The notes: a model not told the origin generated them from the letters alone. Positions 8,865-18,865 are shown, counted from the first letter of the stretch. The stretch is 64,000 bases of DNA from JACMJL01 sp963791805 (GCA_963791805.1 CAWBTU010000003.1:62001-126000), one strand, 5' to 3'. Numbers and translations: made by a program.

Positions 8865-9182
8865 TTAAATGTTACTTCCTATCAAAGCCATAATCTCTTG
8901 CTTTGGTCTAAAACCAACTAATTTATTTGCTATTACACCACCTTTAAAAACAAGTAGTGTTGGAATAGACGATACACTGTAAGTTTGAGAAGTAACTGGG
9001 TTCTCATCTACGTTTAATTTCACAAAAGTCACCTTTTCACCTAACTCTTTTTCTATATCTTCAATAACTGGCCCTAACATTTTGCAAGGTCCACACCAAG
9101 GTGCCCAAAAATCCACAACTACTGGTTTAGTAGAATTAATTACCTCTTCATTAAAGTTTTTATCATTTATTTCTTTTACCAT
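8865..9182 (-). CDS. trxA: Thioredoxin
   Basis: A 105-residue thioredoxin with the canonical active site WCGPC (Cys30 and Cys33), the cis-proline segment SIPTLLVFKGG and normal family length. It is the general cytoplasmic disulfide reductant, recycled by the reductase encoded immediately downstream. A strong AGGAGG site precedes the ATG. Its own promoter carries a palindrome just after the predicted transcription start (see 9200-9216), pointing to repressor control of the pair. Confidence 0.97.
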   Translation of the reverse strand: MVKEINDKNFNEEVINSTKPVVVDFWAPWCGPCKMLGPVIEDIEKELGEKVTFVKLNVDENPVTSQTYSVSSIPTLLVFKGGVIANKLVGFRPKQEIMALIGSNI

Positions 9183-9199
9183 AACTTTCTCCTCCTAAC

Positions 9200-9256
9200 A
9201 TACCCTTATGGGGTATTTCATATTATAATTTTACACTGTTAATTAGCATTAGTCAA
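9200..9256 (-). promoter_or_regulatory. trxA promoter with CsoR/CstR-like palindrome
   Basis: On the minus strand a -35 TTGACT (9256-9251) and -10 TAAAAT (9233-9228) are separated by exactly 17 bases. Directly downstream, between the predicted start of transcription and the ribosome binding site, lies ATACCCCATAAGGGTAT (9200-9216), a six-base inverted repeat around CATAA. C-tract/G-tract palindromes flanked by AT resemble operators of CsoR/RcnR-family repressors, including persulfide sensors of the CstR type. The repressor is not in this window. Confidence 0.6.
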
Positions 9257-9374
9257 TATGTAATCCAAATTAGTTAATAATTATTATTGATTCCATTCTC
9301 TCTATATACATAAAATAATTTTGTCCTAATTTTATAATTTAATACTATAAAAATTGTTTGTAGAAATGTGCTAT

Positions 9375-12300
9375 CTATATCATTGCAGTGGAAATTTGCG
9401 CTAGACTTTCTACAAAATTGTACTCTTTAAAACTAAATTCTTTAACTCTTAGAGGCACTGAAAGATACAATATGCCCTTTAATACTCCATTATTTAGTAA
9501 TGGAATAGTAATAATAGAGTGCCATTCAGGTAATCCTGTCAATGAATCATGATTACCAGGGTTTTCCCAATCTATGCAGCATATACCCTCTTTTGTTTCA
9601 ATAGCATTACTAATAATATCCTTATTATAAAATTCAATATCCGTCCAGTTTTCACTAAAGATCTTTCTAGAATATTTTTTAGAAATTTCATTGTTCTCTA
9701 TTAACAGTAACGAACCATTTTGAGCTTCAGTAATTTCAATTATTCGCCCAATTAATTTATAAATTTTATTTTCAATTGGTGCTTCTACTTTTATAAGATT
9801 AATTAATTCCACCATAACAGAAACATTTCTATAATCTTGAACTGTATTTCCGATTAGTATACCAGTCAGCTTATTAGTAACATTGGCTTTTTTTGAAAAA
9901 CCCTCTTCCCATAACTGACATCTATTTCTTCCTGTTTCCTTTGCTACATATAGTGCTTGGTCTGCCTTTTCAATAAGTTCTTGCTGTATTTCACCATGTT
10001 CTGGATAAGAGACTATTCCCATACTAGCCGTAACAGGCCGCTTTTCACCAAGTATTTTTGAGTTATCAATTTGTACTCTTAAATTTTCAGCGAAAATTAT
10101 TGCGTCCTCCAATGCCATTTCTGGCAAAATAATTACAAACTCTTCCCCACCAAATCTTCCACAGAAACTTGGTTCCACCAAATTATCTAGTACTATTTTG
10201 CAAACATTTTTCAATACTGTATCCCCTGTTTGATGTCCTAAGCTATCATTTATAGATTTAAAATTGTCTAAATCTAACATAATAAGTGAAAAAACTTCAT
10301 GGTTCAAACTTGCATTTTCAATTACTATTTCGGTAGCGTCTTCCATAGCTTTTTTTGTATAAGTTCCAGTTAACCTATCAATGGAAGAATTTATCCTTAA
10401 TTGATATTTATCGATTAGAATTCCTATAAGACTATTTAACGTCATGCATTTTTCCATTGTTTCTTTATTAAAATCATTTATAATTTTTTGACTTTCTAAA
10501 TACAAATAACCAAGTAATGTACTTCCAGAAAGAATAGGGATACATATTATGGCCATTTGATTATTAGAAAGCATATCAAGTGATGTTATTAATACAGGAC
10601 TTTTTTCAGTTCTCACTCTATCTAATATAAATTTACACTCAGTAGTAATCTCTTTGTCATAATTAGGGGAATAAATTTTAAACCCATCATCGTGATTATC
10701 TATTATTAGTAATGTTTTTGTTGCTAAGGTCAATTTTGCAACATAGTTACAAATTAATATAAAATTGTTTTTACAATCTGAGTCAAGATTCAGAAGTAAG
10801 TCTTCTACACTCTTAATGTTGACTGGCAACTTTGAATAGTATATTTTTCTTGAAGTTTGAATCAGTTCTTTATCGGTAAAAATATCATTAAGTTCTCTAT
10901 ATGTAAATAGACTATGTAATTCCTTTAATGTGCTAATATTAAAGCATTTATCTTTTTCTTTTATACAGATAAGTCTGTTAAAAGGTAAAATTGCATTTTG
11001 TTTCTGGAAATACTTTAATTGTTCTTCTTCTGGTATCTCGAGTATAATTAATTTTGCAATTTCACAAGCTTCAAAATAATAATTTACTGCATAAAGCCTA
11101 TTTTTATTATAATAATATTCACCCATGTTATATAGAACTTTGCATTTTAGCTCTAGCATTTTTTCTTCATTGCAAAGCTTTAGTGCCTCCGTAAAAAACT
11201 CCATTTTCTTAATTCCTTTAGTAAACATTCCCTTTAAATATAGCCTTTTTGCATCAACTCTTTTAACTATGTCAGAATGTATTAATAATTCAGCTTTTTT
11301 CAAATACTGTGCAGAATAACTTTTGATACCTTTATCCATTAATAATATAGCTAAATCCAACATTGCATCTATTTTCCCTGGCATAAAGGTTAATTTCTTA
11401 ATAATTCTATCAATTTCCTTTATATTAAGATCAATATTCTCAATGTTATCTTCTTTAAGAAGGCGAATTTGTTGGTATAGAAGCTTTGCATCAAGGGCAG
11501 CCTTAGTTTCCACATCACCATAGGATAAAATTAATTTTCTAGCGAAATTTTCTGCTTTATCAAATTCTCCTAGGTCAAAGTAAACATAAGAAATTGAATA
11601 ATAATATTTTTGGAATCCAATTTTTAAATTTGGATATTCATCAATTTGAAATAATTGAAGCTGCCAATATTTATATAGTTCTTTATAGTATCCTAGTTTT
11701 ACACATACAATATTAAGACAACTGTAACAGAAAAATATATATTTTTCATTTTCAGTTTTTAATGCCATCAGAAGAGCTTCTTTAAAATAAAGATATGATT
11801 GGTTATAATCTAGCAGATTAAAGTAAGCATCTCCAATATTAATTAACGCAAGTGTTTGTTGAATAATCAAACTATTTTCCTTACTTATCTCTTTAATGAT
11901 TGAGTAACATTCAATAGCTTTATTATAATTTTGATAAAAGTCACTATATATTAGTCCGATATTGTTTAATGATTGAGTTATGCCTGACATCAGATTTATC
12001 TTTTCAAAGTACATAATACTTTCTTCATAACACTTTAATGCCTCTTCATCCCTAGAATTTTGAAAATGCAAATTTCCTAAGGTTTGCAAAAACATGCCCT
12101 TTTGTTTGAAATATTTATCATTACATAATTCTAAAGCTTTTATTAATACTTTGTTAGCCTCTTCATAATTTTGATAATATATTAAAAGTTCTATTTTATT
12201 TCTTACTGAGTCCAGATATTCCTCCATGTACAAATTATTAATTTCAGAAAAGTTGTTTTTTAGTATATCCTCAACTTTATTTAAATAAAATTCACTATTT

Positions 12301-14678
12301 TTTATATCATTTTTCAAAAAATAGATTGATGATATTTTATTCAAAATACCAACAAGCAGTTTGCCTTCATTTAGTTCCGTAGCATTCTTTTCAGCTATCT
12401 GATAGTATGTAATTGAATTAGAATAATTACCATCATCAAAACAGACCTCTGCAAGCCTTACAATTAGCATTAGCTTAGTAACATCAATATGGGTATTATC
12501 AAATATTGATATTGCTTTCTTAAGATTTTTTATCTCTTCTAATCTATTTTTAAGATTTTTCATTATATCTGCATTAGCTAAGCAATATTTTATGATACTT
12601 TCTTTCTCTCCATATTTCTCTAGATGATAAATTAACTCCTCACTACTTATTCTCCCTGAAGAGTAAAATGTTTTTAGTATTTCTGCAGCCTTTTTGTGCA
12701 TATTTAATCTGTTTTCTTCTTCTAATCTAGTGTATATAAGATTTTTTAATACTGTGCTAGTAAAATCATAAGCATATCCAAAATCCTCAATTTTTTCTAG
12801 AATCACACCTTTATTAATTAAGAATTTAAGGATATCTTCTTGTTTGCCAAAGCTAGATATTTTAAATTCTTTTATAATTGCAGCTGGAACTGCTGAATTA
12901 AAAACTGATAAAATATTTAGCAATTCAATAGCACTATTATCAAATCCCTTTACTTGATATAAAACTGCTTGCTCCATATTTAATGGAAGTGGCAACTCTT
13001 CAAAAGAATAATCAGACTCCCAATTTCCTTGACTATTTATATATATGGTTTTTTTTGCTAAGAGGTTTTTCATTATTTCTTGGGTAAATTGTGGATTTCC
13101 AAAAGTTTTAGAATAAATTTTATCACTAAACACTCTGCTTACGGTTGGTTGAAAAAGGAACTTTCTTATCATTTCGTGTGATTCATCTATTGTAAGCTCT
13201 CTTAATGGAATATCAATAACTAACCTATTTTTTTTATTTTTATTAAAAAAGTCGCTTAACACCTTGTTTTTATTGTAACTATCAGAAAAAGTAAAAATAA
13301 ACAGACCTTTTTTAGGTTTTCTATTAACAACATATTGAATAAAATTTGATGTGAATTCATCAACTAAATGTATGTCATCAATTATAAACACCGTTGTACG
13401 GCCTTTCATACATTCAGAGATAAAGCTTGCAATTCTATTCATCAATCTATATCTTTCCATATCTCCACTTAGAGACTCTGAAGGTATAATGAATTTATTT
13501 TCTCCTATTTCCGGAACAAATTTTATTAGTTCATTTTCATATCTGCTTAATATTTCTTTGTCACACTCGCTTATAAGCAATTTTAAAATATCACTTAAGG
13601 GCTTGTTCGTATCTTGCTGAGTCTTATTTGAGGAAAAGCTATAAAACACATCCGCATTTTGAAATGAAAGTTCATGTTTCAGTTTATGAAGAAACCTACT
13701 CTTACCAATACCTACTTCACCGTGAATAAAAATTAGCTTCCCTTCATCCTTACTTTCCAAAATAGAATTATAAGTTCGCATAACTGTATCAACTTCATAT
13801 TCTCTACCAATCATTTTTATATTCATATGAAGCTTCTCAAGATCTTCTTTAATATGTGGTAAAAAATTTGAATCCAATATTCTGTTAATATCATTAACAA
13901 CATCATTAATACTTTGATGACGCTCTATAGCATCAATAGATGTCATCTTCTCAATAACTTCTATTAATTTGCAAAATATTAAATTACCATTACCACTGGA
14001 TGCTTTTAATAATTTTATTTCAAAATTAATATTCATTTCAATAGGCATTTTTTTCATCAAGAAAGTTAGTAGCATTACCCCTAATGAATAAATATCAGAA
14101 GCTATACTTGGTAGCCCACCGTTTATTATTTCAGGAGCCTGAAAATACATATACTTTGGAACAAAGGTCCAGTAATCACTTTTTTCAATAATAGCTGTTA
14201 TTATGTCTTTGATTTTAAAAGTATCTTTTTCAAGTGAAATCAGTATATTCTCTGGGTTCAAAGAATTATAAACGAACCCTGCTTTGTGAAGGTAGTTAAG
14301 ATTTTGACATAAGCCAATAAAAAGAGATATTAGTTTTGTCTCTGTAAGTGAATTAACAAATAAAGAAATATTACCATCATTTTCGAAAGGTTCGTTTGTA
14401 TAATATATTCTATTTATCTCAGATTTTCTTTTATTATCAATAGAAAAAATATTTTCATAATTATATAATTTTATAATATTGGAGCTTCCAATATTCCTGA
14501 TTGTAGTGAACTCCTTCAAAAAGTAATGTTGCAAATCCTTGGGAAAATTTTCAGAATTTATTATATTTAAATTGACCAGCTTATTTCCATTTACAATATC
14601 AAAAGCTGAAAAGGAAGATATTAATGCATTATGCGTTATATTCTTAATTATTCTATATCTATTGTTAACTAAGTACAT
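9375..14678 (-). CDS. Pseudokinase-AAA ATPase-TPR-GAF-GGDEF-GAF signalling protein
   Basis: A very large (1767-residue) soluble signalling protein. Residues 1-270 resemble a serine/threonine kinase domain, but the expected catalytic residues are missing. The HRDxKPEN loop reads VYNSLNPEN (136-144), there is no DFG, and the VAIK lysine is absent, so it is probably a pseudokinase. A STAND/AAA-type ATPase follows, with P-loop GEVGIGKS (320-327) and Walker B FIIDDIH near 430. Residues about 690-1190 are TPR-like helical repeats. A GAF-like domain (about 1230-1390) precedes a GGDEF domain with an intact GGEEF near 1508, then a second GAF-like domain ends the protein. No RxxD inhibitory site precedes GGEEF. 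Predicted output is c-di-GMP synthesis gated by ATPase and GAF inputs. It is the last gene of the signalling block. Confidence 0.85.
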   Translation of the reverse strand: MYLVNNRYRIIKNITHNALISSFSAFDIVNGNKLVNLNIINSENFPKDLQHYFLKEFTTIRNIGSSNIIKLYNYENIFSIDNKRKSEINRIYYTNEPFENDGNISLFVNSLTETKLISLFIGLCQNLNYLHKAGFVYNSLNPENILISLEKDTFKIKDIITAIIEKSDYWTFVPKYMYFQAPEIINGGLPSIASDIYSLGVMLLTFLMKKMPIEMNINFEIKLLKASSGNGNLIFCKLIEVIEKMTSIDAIERHQSINDVVNDINRILDSNFLPHIKEDLEKLHMNIKMIGREYEVDTVMRTYNSILESKDEGKLIFIHGEVGIGKSRFLHKLKHELSFQNADVFYSFSSNKTQQDTNKPLSDILKLLISECDKEILSRYENELIKFVPEIGENKFIIPSESLSGDMERYRLMNRIASFISECMKGRTTVFIIDDIHLVDEFTSNFIQYVVNRKPKKGLFIFTFSDSYNKNKVLSDFFNKNKKNRLVIDIPLRELTIDESHEMIRKFLFQPTVSRVFSDKIYSKTFGNPQFTQEIMKNLLAKKTIYINSQGNWESDYSFEELPLPLNMEQAVLYQVKGFDNSAIELLNILSVFNSAVPAAIIKEFKISSFGKQEDILKFLINKGVILEKIEDFGYAYDFTSTVLKNLIYTRLEEENRLNMHKKAAEILKTFYSSGRISSEELIYHLEKYGEKESIIKYCLANADIMKNLKNRLEEIKNLKKAISIFDNTHIDVTKLMLIVRLAEVCFDDGNYSNSITYYQIAEKNATELNEGKLLVGILNKISSIYFLKNDIKNSEFYLNKVEDILKNNFSEINNLYMEEYLDSVRNKIELLIYYQNYEEANKVLIKALELCNDKYFKQKGMFLQTLGNLHFQNSRDEEALKCYEESIMYFEKINLMSGITQSLNNIGLIYSDFYQNYNKAIECYSIIKEISKENSLIIQQTLALINIGDAYFNLLDYNQSYLYFKEALLMALKTENEKYIFFCYSCLNIVCVKLGYYKELYKYWQLQLFQIDEYPNLKIGFQKYYYSISYVYFDLGEFDKAENFARKLILSYGDVETKAALDAKLLYQQIRLLKEDNIENIDLNIKEIDRIIKKLTFMPGKIDAMLDLAILLMDKGIKSYSAQYLKKAELLIHSDIVKRVDAKRLYLKGMFTKGIKKMEFFTEALKLCNEEKMLELKCKVLYNMGEYYYNKNRLYAVNYYFEACEIAKLIILEIPEEEQLKYFQKQNAILPFNRLICIKEKDKCFNISTLKELHSLFTYRELNDIFTDKELIQTSRKIYYSKLPVNIKSVEDLLLNLDSDCKNNFILICNYVAKLTLATKTLLIIDNHDDGFKIYSPNYDKEITTECKFILDRVRTEKSPVLITSLDMLSNNQMAIICIPILSGSTLLGYLYLESQKIINDFNKETMEKCMTLNSLIGILIDKYQLRINSSIDRLTGTYTKKAMEDATEIVIENASLNHEVFSLIMLDLDNFKSINDSLGHQTGDTVLKNVCKIVLDNLVEPSFCGRFGGEEFVIILPEMALEDAIIFAENLRVQIDNSKILGEKRPVTASMGIVSYPEHGEIQQELIEKADQALYVAKETGRNRCQLWEEGFSKKANVTNKLTGILIGNTVQDYRNVSVMVELINLIKVEAPIENKIYKLIGRIIEITEAQNGSLLLIENNEISKKYSRKIFSENWTDIEFYNKDIISNAIETKEGICCIDWENPGNHDSLTGLPEWHSIITIPLLNNGVLKGILYLSVPLRVKEFSFKEYNFVESLAQISTAMI

Positions 14679-14731
14679 TTTTTCACTTCCTCAAAAAACA
14701 TAAATTAGTGTACTAAACCCTAATACAAAAC

Positions 14732-16003
14732 TTAATTTGACAATATACTCTTTATGTTGGAATTATAATAAATAGAATCTGAAAAATTATCTTCTATTAT
14801 GCTTGCATAATGCTTAGACTTGCTCATGTCAATGCTTTTATTTAACATTGCTAAACTATATAAAACTGTATCCTCGTAATTTCCACTAGGGAAAGTGCTA
14901 TTATACTCCTCATAATACTTTATAGCATCCGCTGTATTTCCAAGACTTTCATAGGAACTTCCTAAAAAGAATAAGCCATGTTCAAAAAGTTCCCCTTTAC
15001 CCAAAAAATAAACCTTATAGAAATAGTCTGCAGCTAATTTAAAATCTCGATTTTTAGAATAGTCCCTACCTTGGGTATAAAAATATTGTGCAGCATTATT
15101 CTTTAAAAACAACTTACCATTATCTAAAAGTTCTTTCGCAGTTGCATCAATACTTTTGTCTTTCCATTGTATTATTTCACTGAATACATTATCATAATTT
15201 GAATCAGCTATATCTTTTTTTATCTGTTCATAAGGGAATTTCTCTGTACTATTAGCAGCATTATTTTCAGTTTTTGCTACAGGTGGCGTTGTGGTTTGTG
15301 GTGTAGTAGTTTTAGGTGTAGTAGTTTCTACCTTTGGTTTCTTATTTGTTGCACTGCTCTCAGGCTTCTTAACTACTGTGCTAATTTTTTTGCTAGAAGG
15401 TTTGTTTACTTGTGTAGTATAGTATGTTAATCCACTACCAAATAATAAAAGCACTACAATCATTGCAATAAGCAAATTGTAATTATGCTTTTTCTCTATA
15501 ATTCCATACTGAGTTAACATTTTAATATTTTCTAGTGCCATTTTATTTTTCTTATCAATATTTAAAACCTTTTCAAGATAAGCCCATGCTTTGTCAAACT
15601 CTGCCTGTTTTATTAGGCAAGATGCTATATGATTGCTAACATTAATAACGTTAAAATCACTTACTTCACATTTTCTCAAAAGTTCTAATGCCTCATTAAT
15701 CTTAATTTGATTTATTAATTGAATGGCTTCAGCGTAAACTGAAAGAAGTTCATCATCATTTCTAGTATTCTCTATATATTTTTGAGAAACTACATCTTTA
15801 TTTATTCTTACGTTGAAATCCCATAATTCTCTTGCATTTTCTAAGTCTCCTTTAAAGTAAAAAAGGACGCCTTTTAAGCTAGCTGCTGCCTTATACTTTT
15901 TATTTTCAGCAACACTAGCCCCACACAAATTTATGGCTTCGTCAATATAACCATTATGATATTTTACAAGTGCTTTTTTATAATATTTAGTTGCCTTATC
16001 CAT
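14732..16003 (-). CDS. Membrane TPR protein
   Basis: A 423-residue protein with cytoplasmic N-terminal TPR-like repeats (about 1-165), one transmembrane helix (175-196), a threonine/proline-rich linker (TTTPKTTTPQTTTPP, about 228-242) and C-terminal TPR repeats (about 290-420) predicted outside the membrane. Two TPR halves on opposite sides of a membrane suggest a scaffold that reports on envelope state. The function is not known. It lies 53 bases upstream of the large GGDEF protein gene on the same strand and is likely transcribed with it. A terminator-like hairpin separates it from the anti-sigma gene. Confidence 0.75.
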   Translation of the reverse strand: MDKATKYYKKALVKYHNGYIDEAINLCGASVAENKKYKAAASLKGVLFYFKGDLENARELWDFNVRINKDVVSQKYIENTRNDDELLSVYAEAIQLINQIKINEALELLRKCEVSDFNVINVSNHIASCLIKQAEFDKAWAYLEKVLNIDKKNKMALENIKMLTQYGIIEKKHNYNLLIAMIVVLLLFGSGLTYYTTQVNKPSSKKISTVVKKPESSATNKKPKVETTTPKTTTPQTTTPPVAKTENNAANSTEKFPYEQIKKDIADSNYDNVFSEIIQWKDKSIDATAKELLDNGKLFLKNNAAQYFYTQGRDYSKNRDFKLAADYFYKVYFLGKGELFEHGLFFLGSSYESLGNTADAIKYYEEYNSTFPSGNYEDTVLYSLAMLNKSIDMSKSKHYASIIEDNFSDSIYYNSNIKSILSN

Positions 16004-16084
16004 AGAACCCCCTAGTAATTATCCTTTATAATAGCATATATGATTTTACACCATATTTCAACAAATTTTCTGTATAGATTTTAC

Positions 16085-16118
16085 AAAAAAGTCCTCCACA
16101 ATATATTATGGAGAACTT
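16085..16118 (-). terminator. Intrinsic terminator after anti-sigma gene
   Basis: On the minus strand AAGTTCTCCATAA pairs imperfectly with TTGTGGAGGACTT and is followed by six T. It begins just past the stop codon at 16122. Confidence 0.7.
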
Positions 16119-16121
16119 TCA

Positions 16122-17495
16122 TCATCTAACCTCTTTTATCTCTGATATTTTCCATGAGGAATCTATACTTTCCTTCGCCAAAATAATCATAATATCATTC
16201 TTACCTTGTTTAACTTTTGTATACTTGCCTTCTTTTAATTTATAATCTACTTCAGCAAGAAATGCTTTGTGCTCATATGCATCTTTAGTATTGTCATTAA
16301 TAGTGTAGTTTTCAGCCATTATTTTTAATGACTTAATATTCATCTTTCTAATTCCATATAAATATTCTTGATAGTTTATTGTTTTGTCAGCAATTTGTTT
16401 TTGAGATATTAGTTTCAATGCTACCTCTAATCTATTATTATTAATGTTTTCTTGATACTCATAAATCAAGCTAGCTTCCTTAGGAAGTTTTCCTAAATTT
16501 TGCATCATTGATTTGATACTATTAGAAGAAATTACTATTTTATCTGTATGAAACTTCAATTGGCTAGAATCTTCAAAAACAATAATATCCGCCATAACTT
16601 CACCACTTTGAATTGTAAAATCTTTTACCTTTTGAAGTTCGCCTGGATTGTACAAAAGTTTTGCTACTCCTGTATTAACATTAAAGGAATATATGCTTCC
16701 ACCTTGGTCTGAATTTTGAGTTCCAATTAGTACAAGCAAGTTTTCTTCATTTGGCACCCATTCTAAGTACATTGGTGTATTCTTTTGCACTTGATTTTCC
16801 AGTATACTAAAACTCCACAACTTAGCGCTATTGCTTTCCTTAAAGTATATTTTACGAACTCCTGAACCTACATCCAAATTCTTCTCCTCTATACATGCAC
16901 TATACTGTCCACTAGTAGATGTTTTCCATGGGTTTAAAGGATAACTACTTTGAGAGCTATTTTCTTCTGCTTTATTAAAATCTATTTCTGTTTGAGGATC
17001 TACTGATTTTGTAAATCCCCCCTCATTAAGCAAATTGAAATTGTCAACATTTGATTTTACTGCTACACTTTTTGTATTTGCTATACCTAAATCACTAGAT
17101 CTTCTTTGTTCACTGTTTATGTTTGTAGAATTTCTATTGCTTGAGCATATTTTGTAAAAATAAGCTGATCCAAGAAATATAAATAAAAAGCATGCTACAA
17201 CCGCTATATATTGCTTTTTATATATGTTTAAATTGGAGTACATCTTTAAAAAAGCATTTCTTTTGTATTTTCCCTTGTCAATATTGTTTAGAATCTCCAT
17301 TCTGGAGCTATTGAAGTCTATATCTTTTACGCTAAAAAAATCTATAAAATCTTTATTCATTTTCATTTCGTCTTCATAAAAATCACTGCAGCTTTTACAA
17401 CTTGTTTTATGCTTTTCCATATCTTTTAAAGCATCATCTGTTAGGCTGTTTTCATTATAATACAAATTTTTGTTGCGAAATGTGTTGCAATTCAT
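16122..17495 (-). CDS. Transmembrane anti-sigma factor (ZAS type)
   Basis: Probable partner of the ECF sigma factor encoded immediately upstream. The cytoplasmic N-terminus has the zinc-binding anti-sigma pattern HxxxCxxC (His29, Cys33, Cys36 from the start chosen here). One transmembrane helix follows at about 96-114, and then a large extracytoplasmic region of about 340 residues with a beta-propeller-like stretch (EWVPNEENLLVLIGTQN) and a C-terminal part rich in charged strands. The ATG at 17495 overlaps the sigma stop codon as ATGA and follows GAGGTG, so translational coupling is likely. The in-frame GTG at 17504 is less likely. The sensor domain has no family I can name. Confidence 0.8.
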   Translation of the reverse strand: MNCNTFRNKNLYYNENSLTDDALKDMEKHKTSCKSCSDFYEDEMKMNKDFIDFFSVKDIDFNSSRMEILNNIDKGKYKRNAFLKMYSNLNIYKKQYIAVVACFLFIFLGSAYFYKICSSNRNSTNINSEQRRSSDLGIANTKSVAVKSNVDNFNLLNEGGFTKSVDPQTEIDFNKAEENSSQSSYPLNPWKTSTSGQYSACIEEKNLDVGSGVRKIYFKESNSAKLWSFSILENQVQKNTPMYLEWVPNEENLLVLIGTQNSDQGGSIYSFNVNTGVAKLLYNPGELQKVKDFTIQSGEVMADIIVFEDSSQLKFHTDKIVISSNSIKSMMQNLGKLPKEASLIYEYQENINNNRLEVALKLISQKQIADKTINYQEYLYGIRKMNIKSLKIMAENYTINDNTKDAYEHKAFLAEVDYKLKEGKYTKVKQGKNDIMIILAKESIDSSWKISEIKEVR

Positions 17496-18046
17496 GAACT
17501 GCACCTCTTTTCATCAATTGAAATATACTCTCTATATTTTTCTCTTATCTTGTAATATCTTCTTTTCACTGTTGCCTCATTTAAATTCAAAATTGTGGCA
17601 ATTTCATAAAAAGTTATCTCCTGTGAATATCTAAGCACTAGAATTTCCCTATCAATGCTCTCCAACTTCGAAATAAATCCTTCGATTTGTGTTTTAGTTT
17701 CTAGATACTCTGCACTATTTTCTGGAGATATTTCTATTGATTTTATATCCTTCACATCCTCAATATTAGCTTCATATACTCTTTTATATTTCCGCATAAA
17801 GTCAATACATTTGTTTCGAGCAATTTGAAAAAGCCAACTAGAAAATTTATACTTCCTATTGTATGTATATAACTTGTTGTATACATTAATAAAAACCTCT
17901 TGAGTAATATCTTCCGCTGCCTCTTTATCTTTAATCATATTATAAATAAATTTCAAGACGGGAAACTCATATTTATTTACTAATATATTAAAGCTATCCA
18001 TGTTGCCTTTTAAAACTTGCTCCACAAGCTTTATATCTTCATCCAA
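17492..18046 (-). CDS. ECF-type RNA polymerase sigma factor
   Basis: A 184-residue sigma-70-family factor with region 2 (FKFIYNMIKDKEAAEDITQE, then the -10-recognition segment YKFSSWLFQIARNKCIDFMR) and region 4 (REILVLRYSQEITFYEIATI, then the helix-turn-helix LNEATVKRRYYKIREK). Regions 1.1 and 3 are missing, as expected for ECF factors. It is coupled to a ZAS anti-sigma gene by a four-base overlap, which supports regulated release at the membrane. Targets are unknown. The TPR genes on both sides are candidates because they share strand and spacing. Confidence 0.95.
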   Translation of the reverse strand: MDEDIKLVEQVLKGNMDSFNILVNKYEFPVLKFIYNMIKDKEAAEDITQEVFINVYNKLYTYNRKYKFSSWLFQIARNKCIDFMRKYKRVYEANIEDVKDIKSIEISPENSAEYLETKTQIEGFISKLESIDREILVLRYSQEITFYEIATILNLNEATVKRRYYKIREKYREYISIDEKRCSS

Positions 18047-18124
18047 TACATTTCCCCCTTGAAAATTAACCTTCTGTATACTTGTATTACGAGTATAATT
18101 ATCAAAAGTTATTGTTTTTTAGTT

Positions 18125-18865
18125 TTATTTTAGTACTGCTTGAAATTCCGCACTATCACTAACATTACTAAAATCCGGTTCTTTTTTAGCATCGTCTTTT
18201 ACAATCTGATTGTCTTCAGGCGTACCCATTGTAGTTGCAATTGTAAGATTTTTTACAGCTTTTTCCACATCACCTTTTCTGCCATAAATGCTGGCAAGAC
18301 CATAGTAGCTCCATACATATTTTTCAACTTCAAGTGCATTGTTATATGCAATAATAGCATCATCATATTTTCCATATAGTTCATAGGCTAGTGCCTTGCA
18401 AAACCTTCCATATCCATAGTCTGCTTTCATTTCTAATGATTTATCTATGTTTTCCATACCCTCTGTATATTTACCTTGAGGTTTTGAATAGCATAGTGCT
18501 ATACCCTTCAGTGCATATGCCTGATAGTAATTAGGATCCTTAGCAATAATTTCATTCATTATTTCAATACATTCATCGCAATTTTCTTCTTTATTAAAAA
18601 AAACTGCACCTTTTTGCCACTGCTCAGCTAATGCTTTCTTTTCCTGATCTTCAACACTAACTTTTGATGAATCAGTATTTACACTTTCACTTTTTATTAC
18701 TGTACTTCCAAGACTCTTACTTACATTATTTGATGTTTTTTTATTTTTACTTACTATATTAAAATTAAAATTGTCCTTTGTATTATAGGCAATACTACCT
18801 ATTCCTATAATTGCTGCAACTATAAAGATAATAATTTTGGCCTTTAATGAAATTTTTTCAATCAT
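18125..18865 (-). CDS. Membrane-anchored TPR protein
   Basis: A 246-residue protein with an N-terminal membrane helix (about residues 10-26), a low-complexity serine/lysine/valine linker and three or four TPR repeats from about residue 75 to 215. Examples of TPR signatures are YYQAYALKGIALCYSK and WSYYGLASIYGRKGDVEKA. No catalytic motif is present, so it is probably a protein-protein interaction module outside the membrane. It precedes the ECF sigma gene by 78 bases on the same strand and may open the signalling operon. Confidence 0.75.
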   Translation of the reverse strand: MIEKISLKAKIIIFIVAAIIGIGSIAYNTKDNFNFNIVSKNKKTSNNVSKSLGSTVIKSESVNTDSSKVSVEDQEKKALAEQWQKGAVFFNKEENCDECIEIMNEIIAKDPNYYQAYALKGIALCYSKPQGKYTEGMENIDKSLEMKADYGYGRFCKALAYELYGKYDDAIIAYNNALEVEKYVWSYYGLASIYGRKGDVEKAVKNLTIATTMGTPEDNQIVKDDAKKEPDFSNVSDSAEFQAVLK

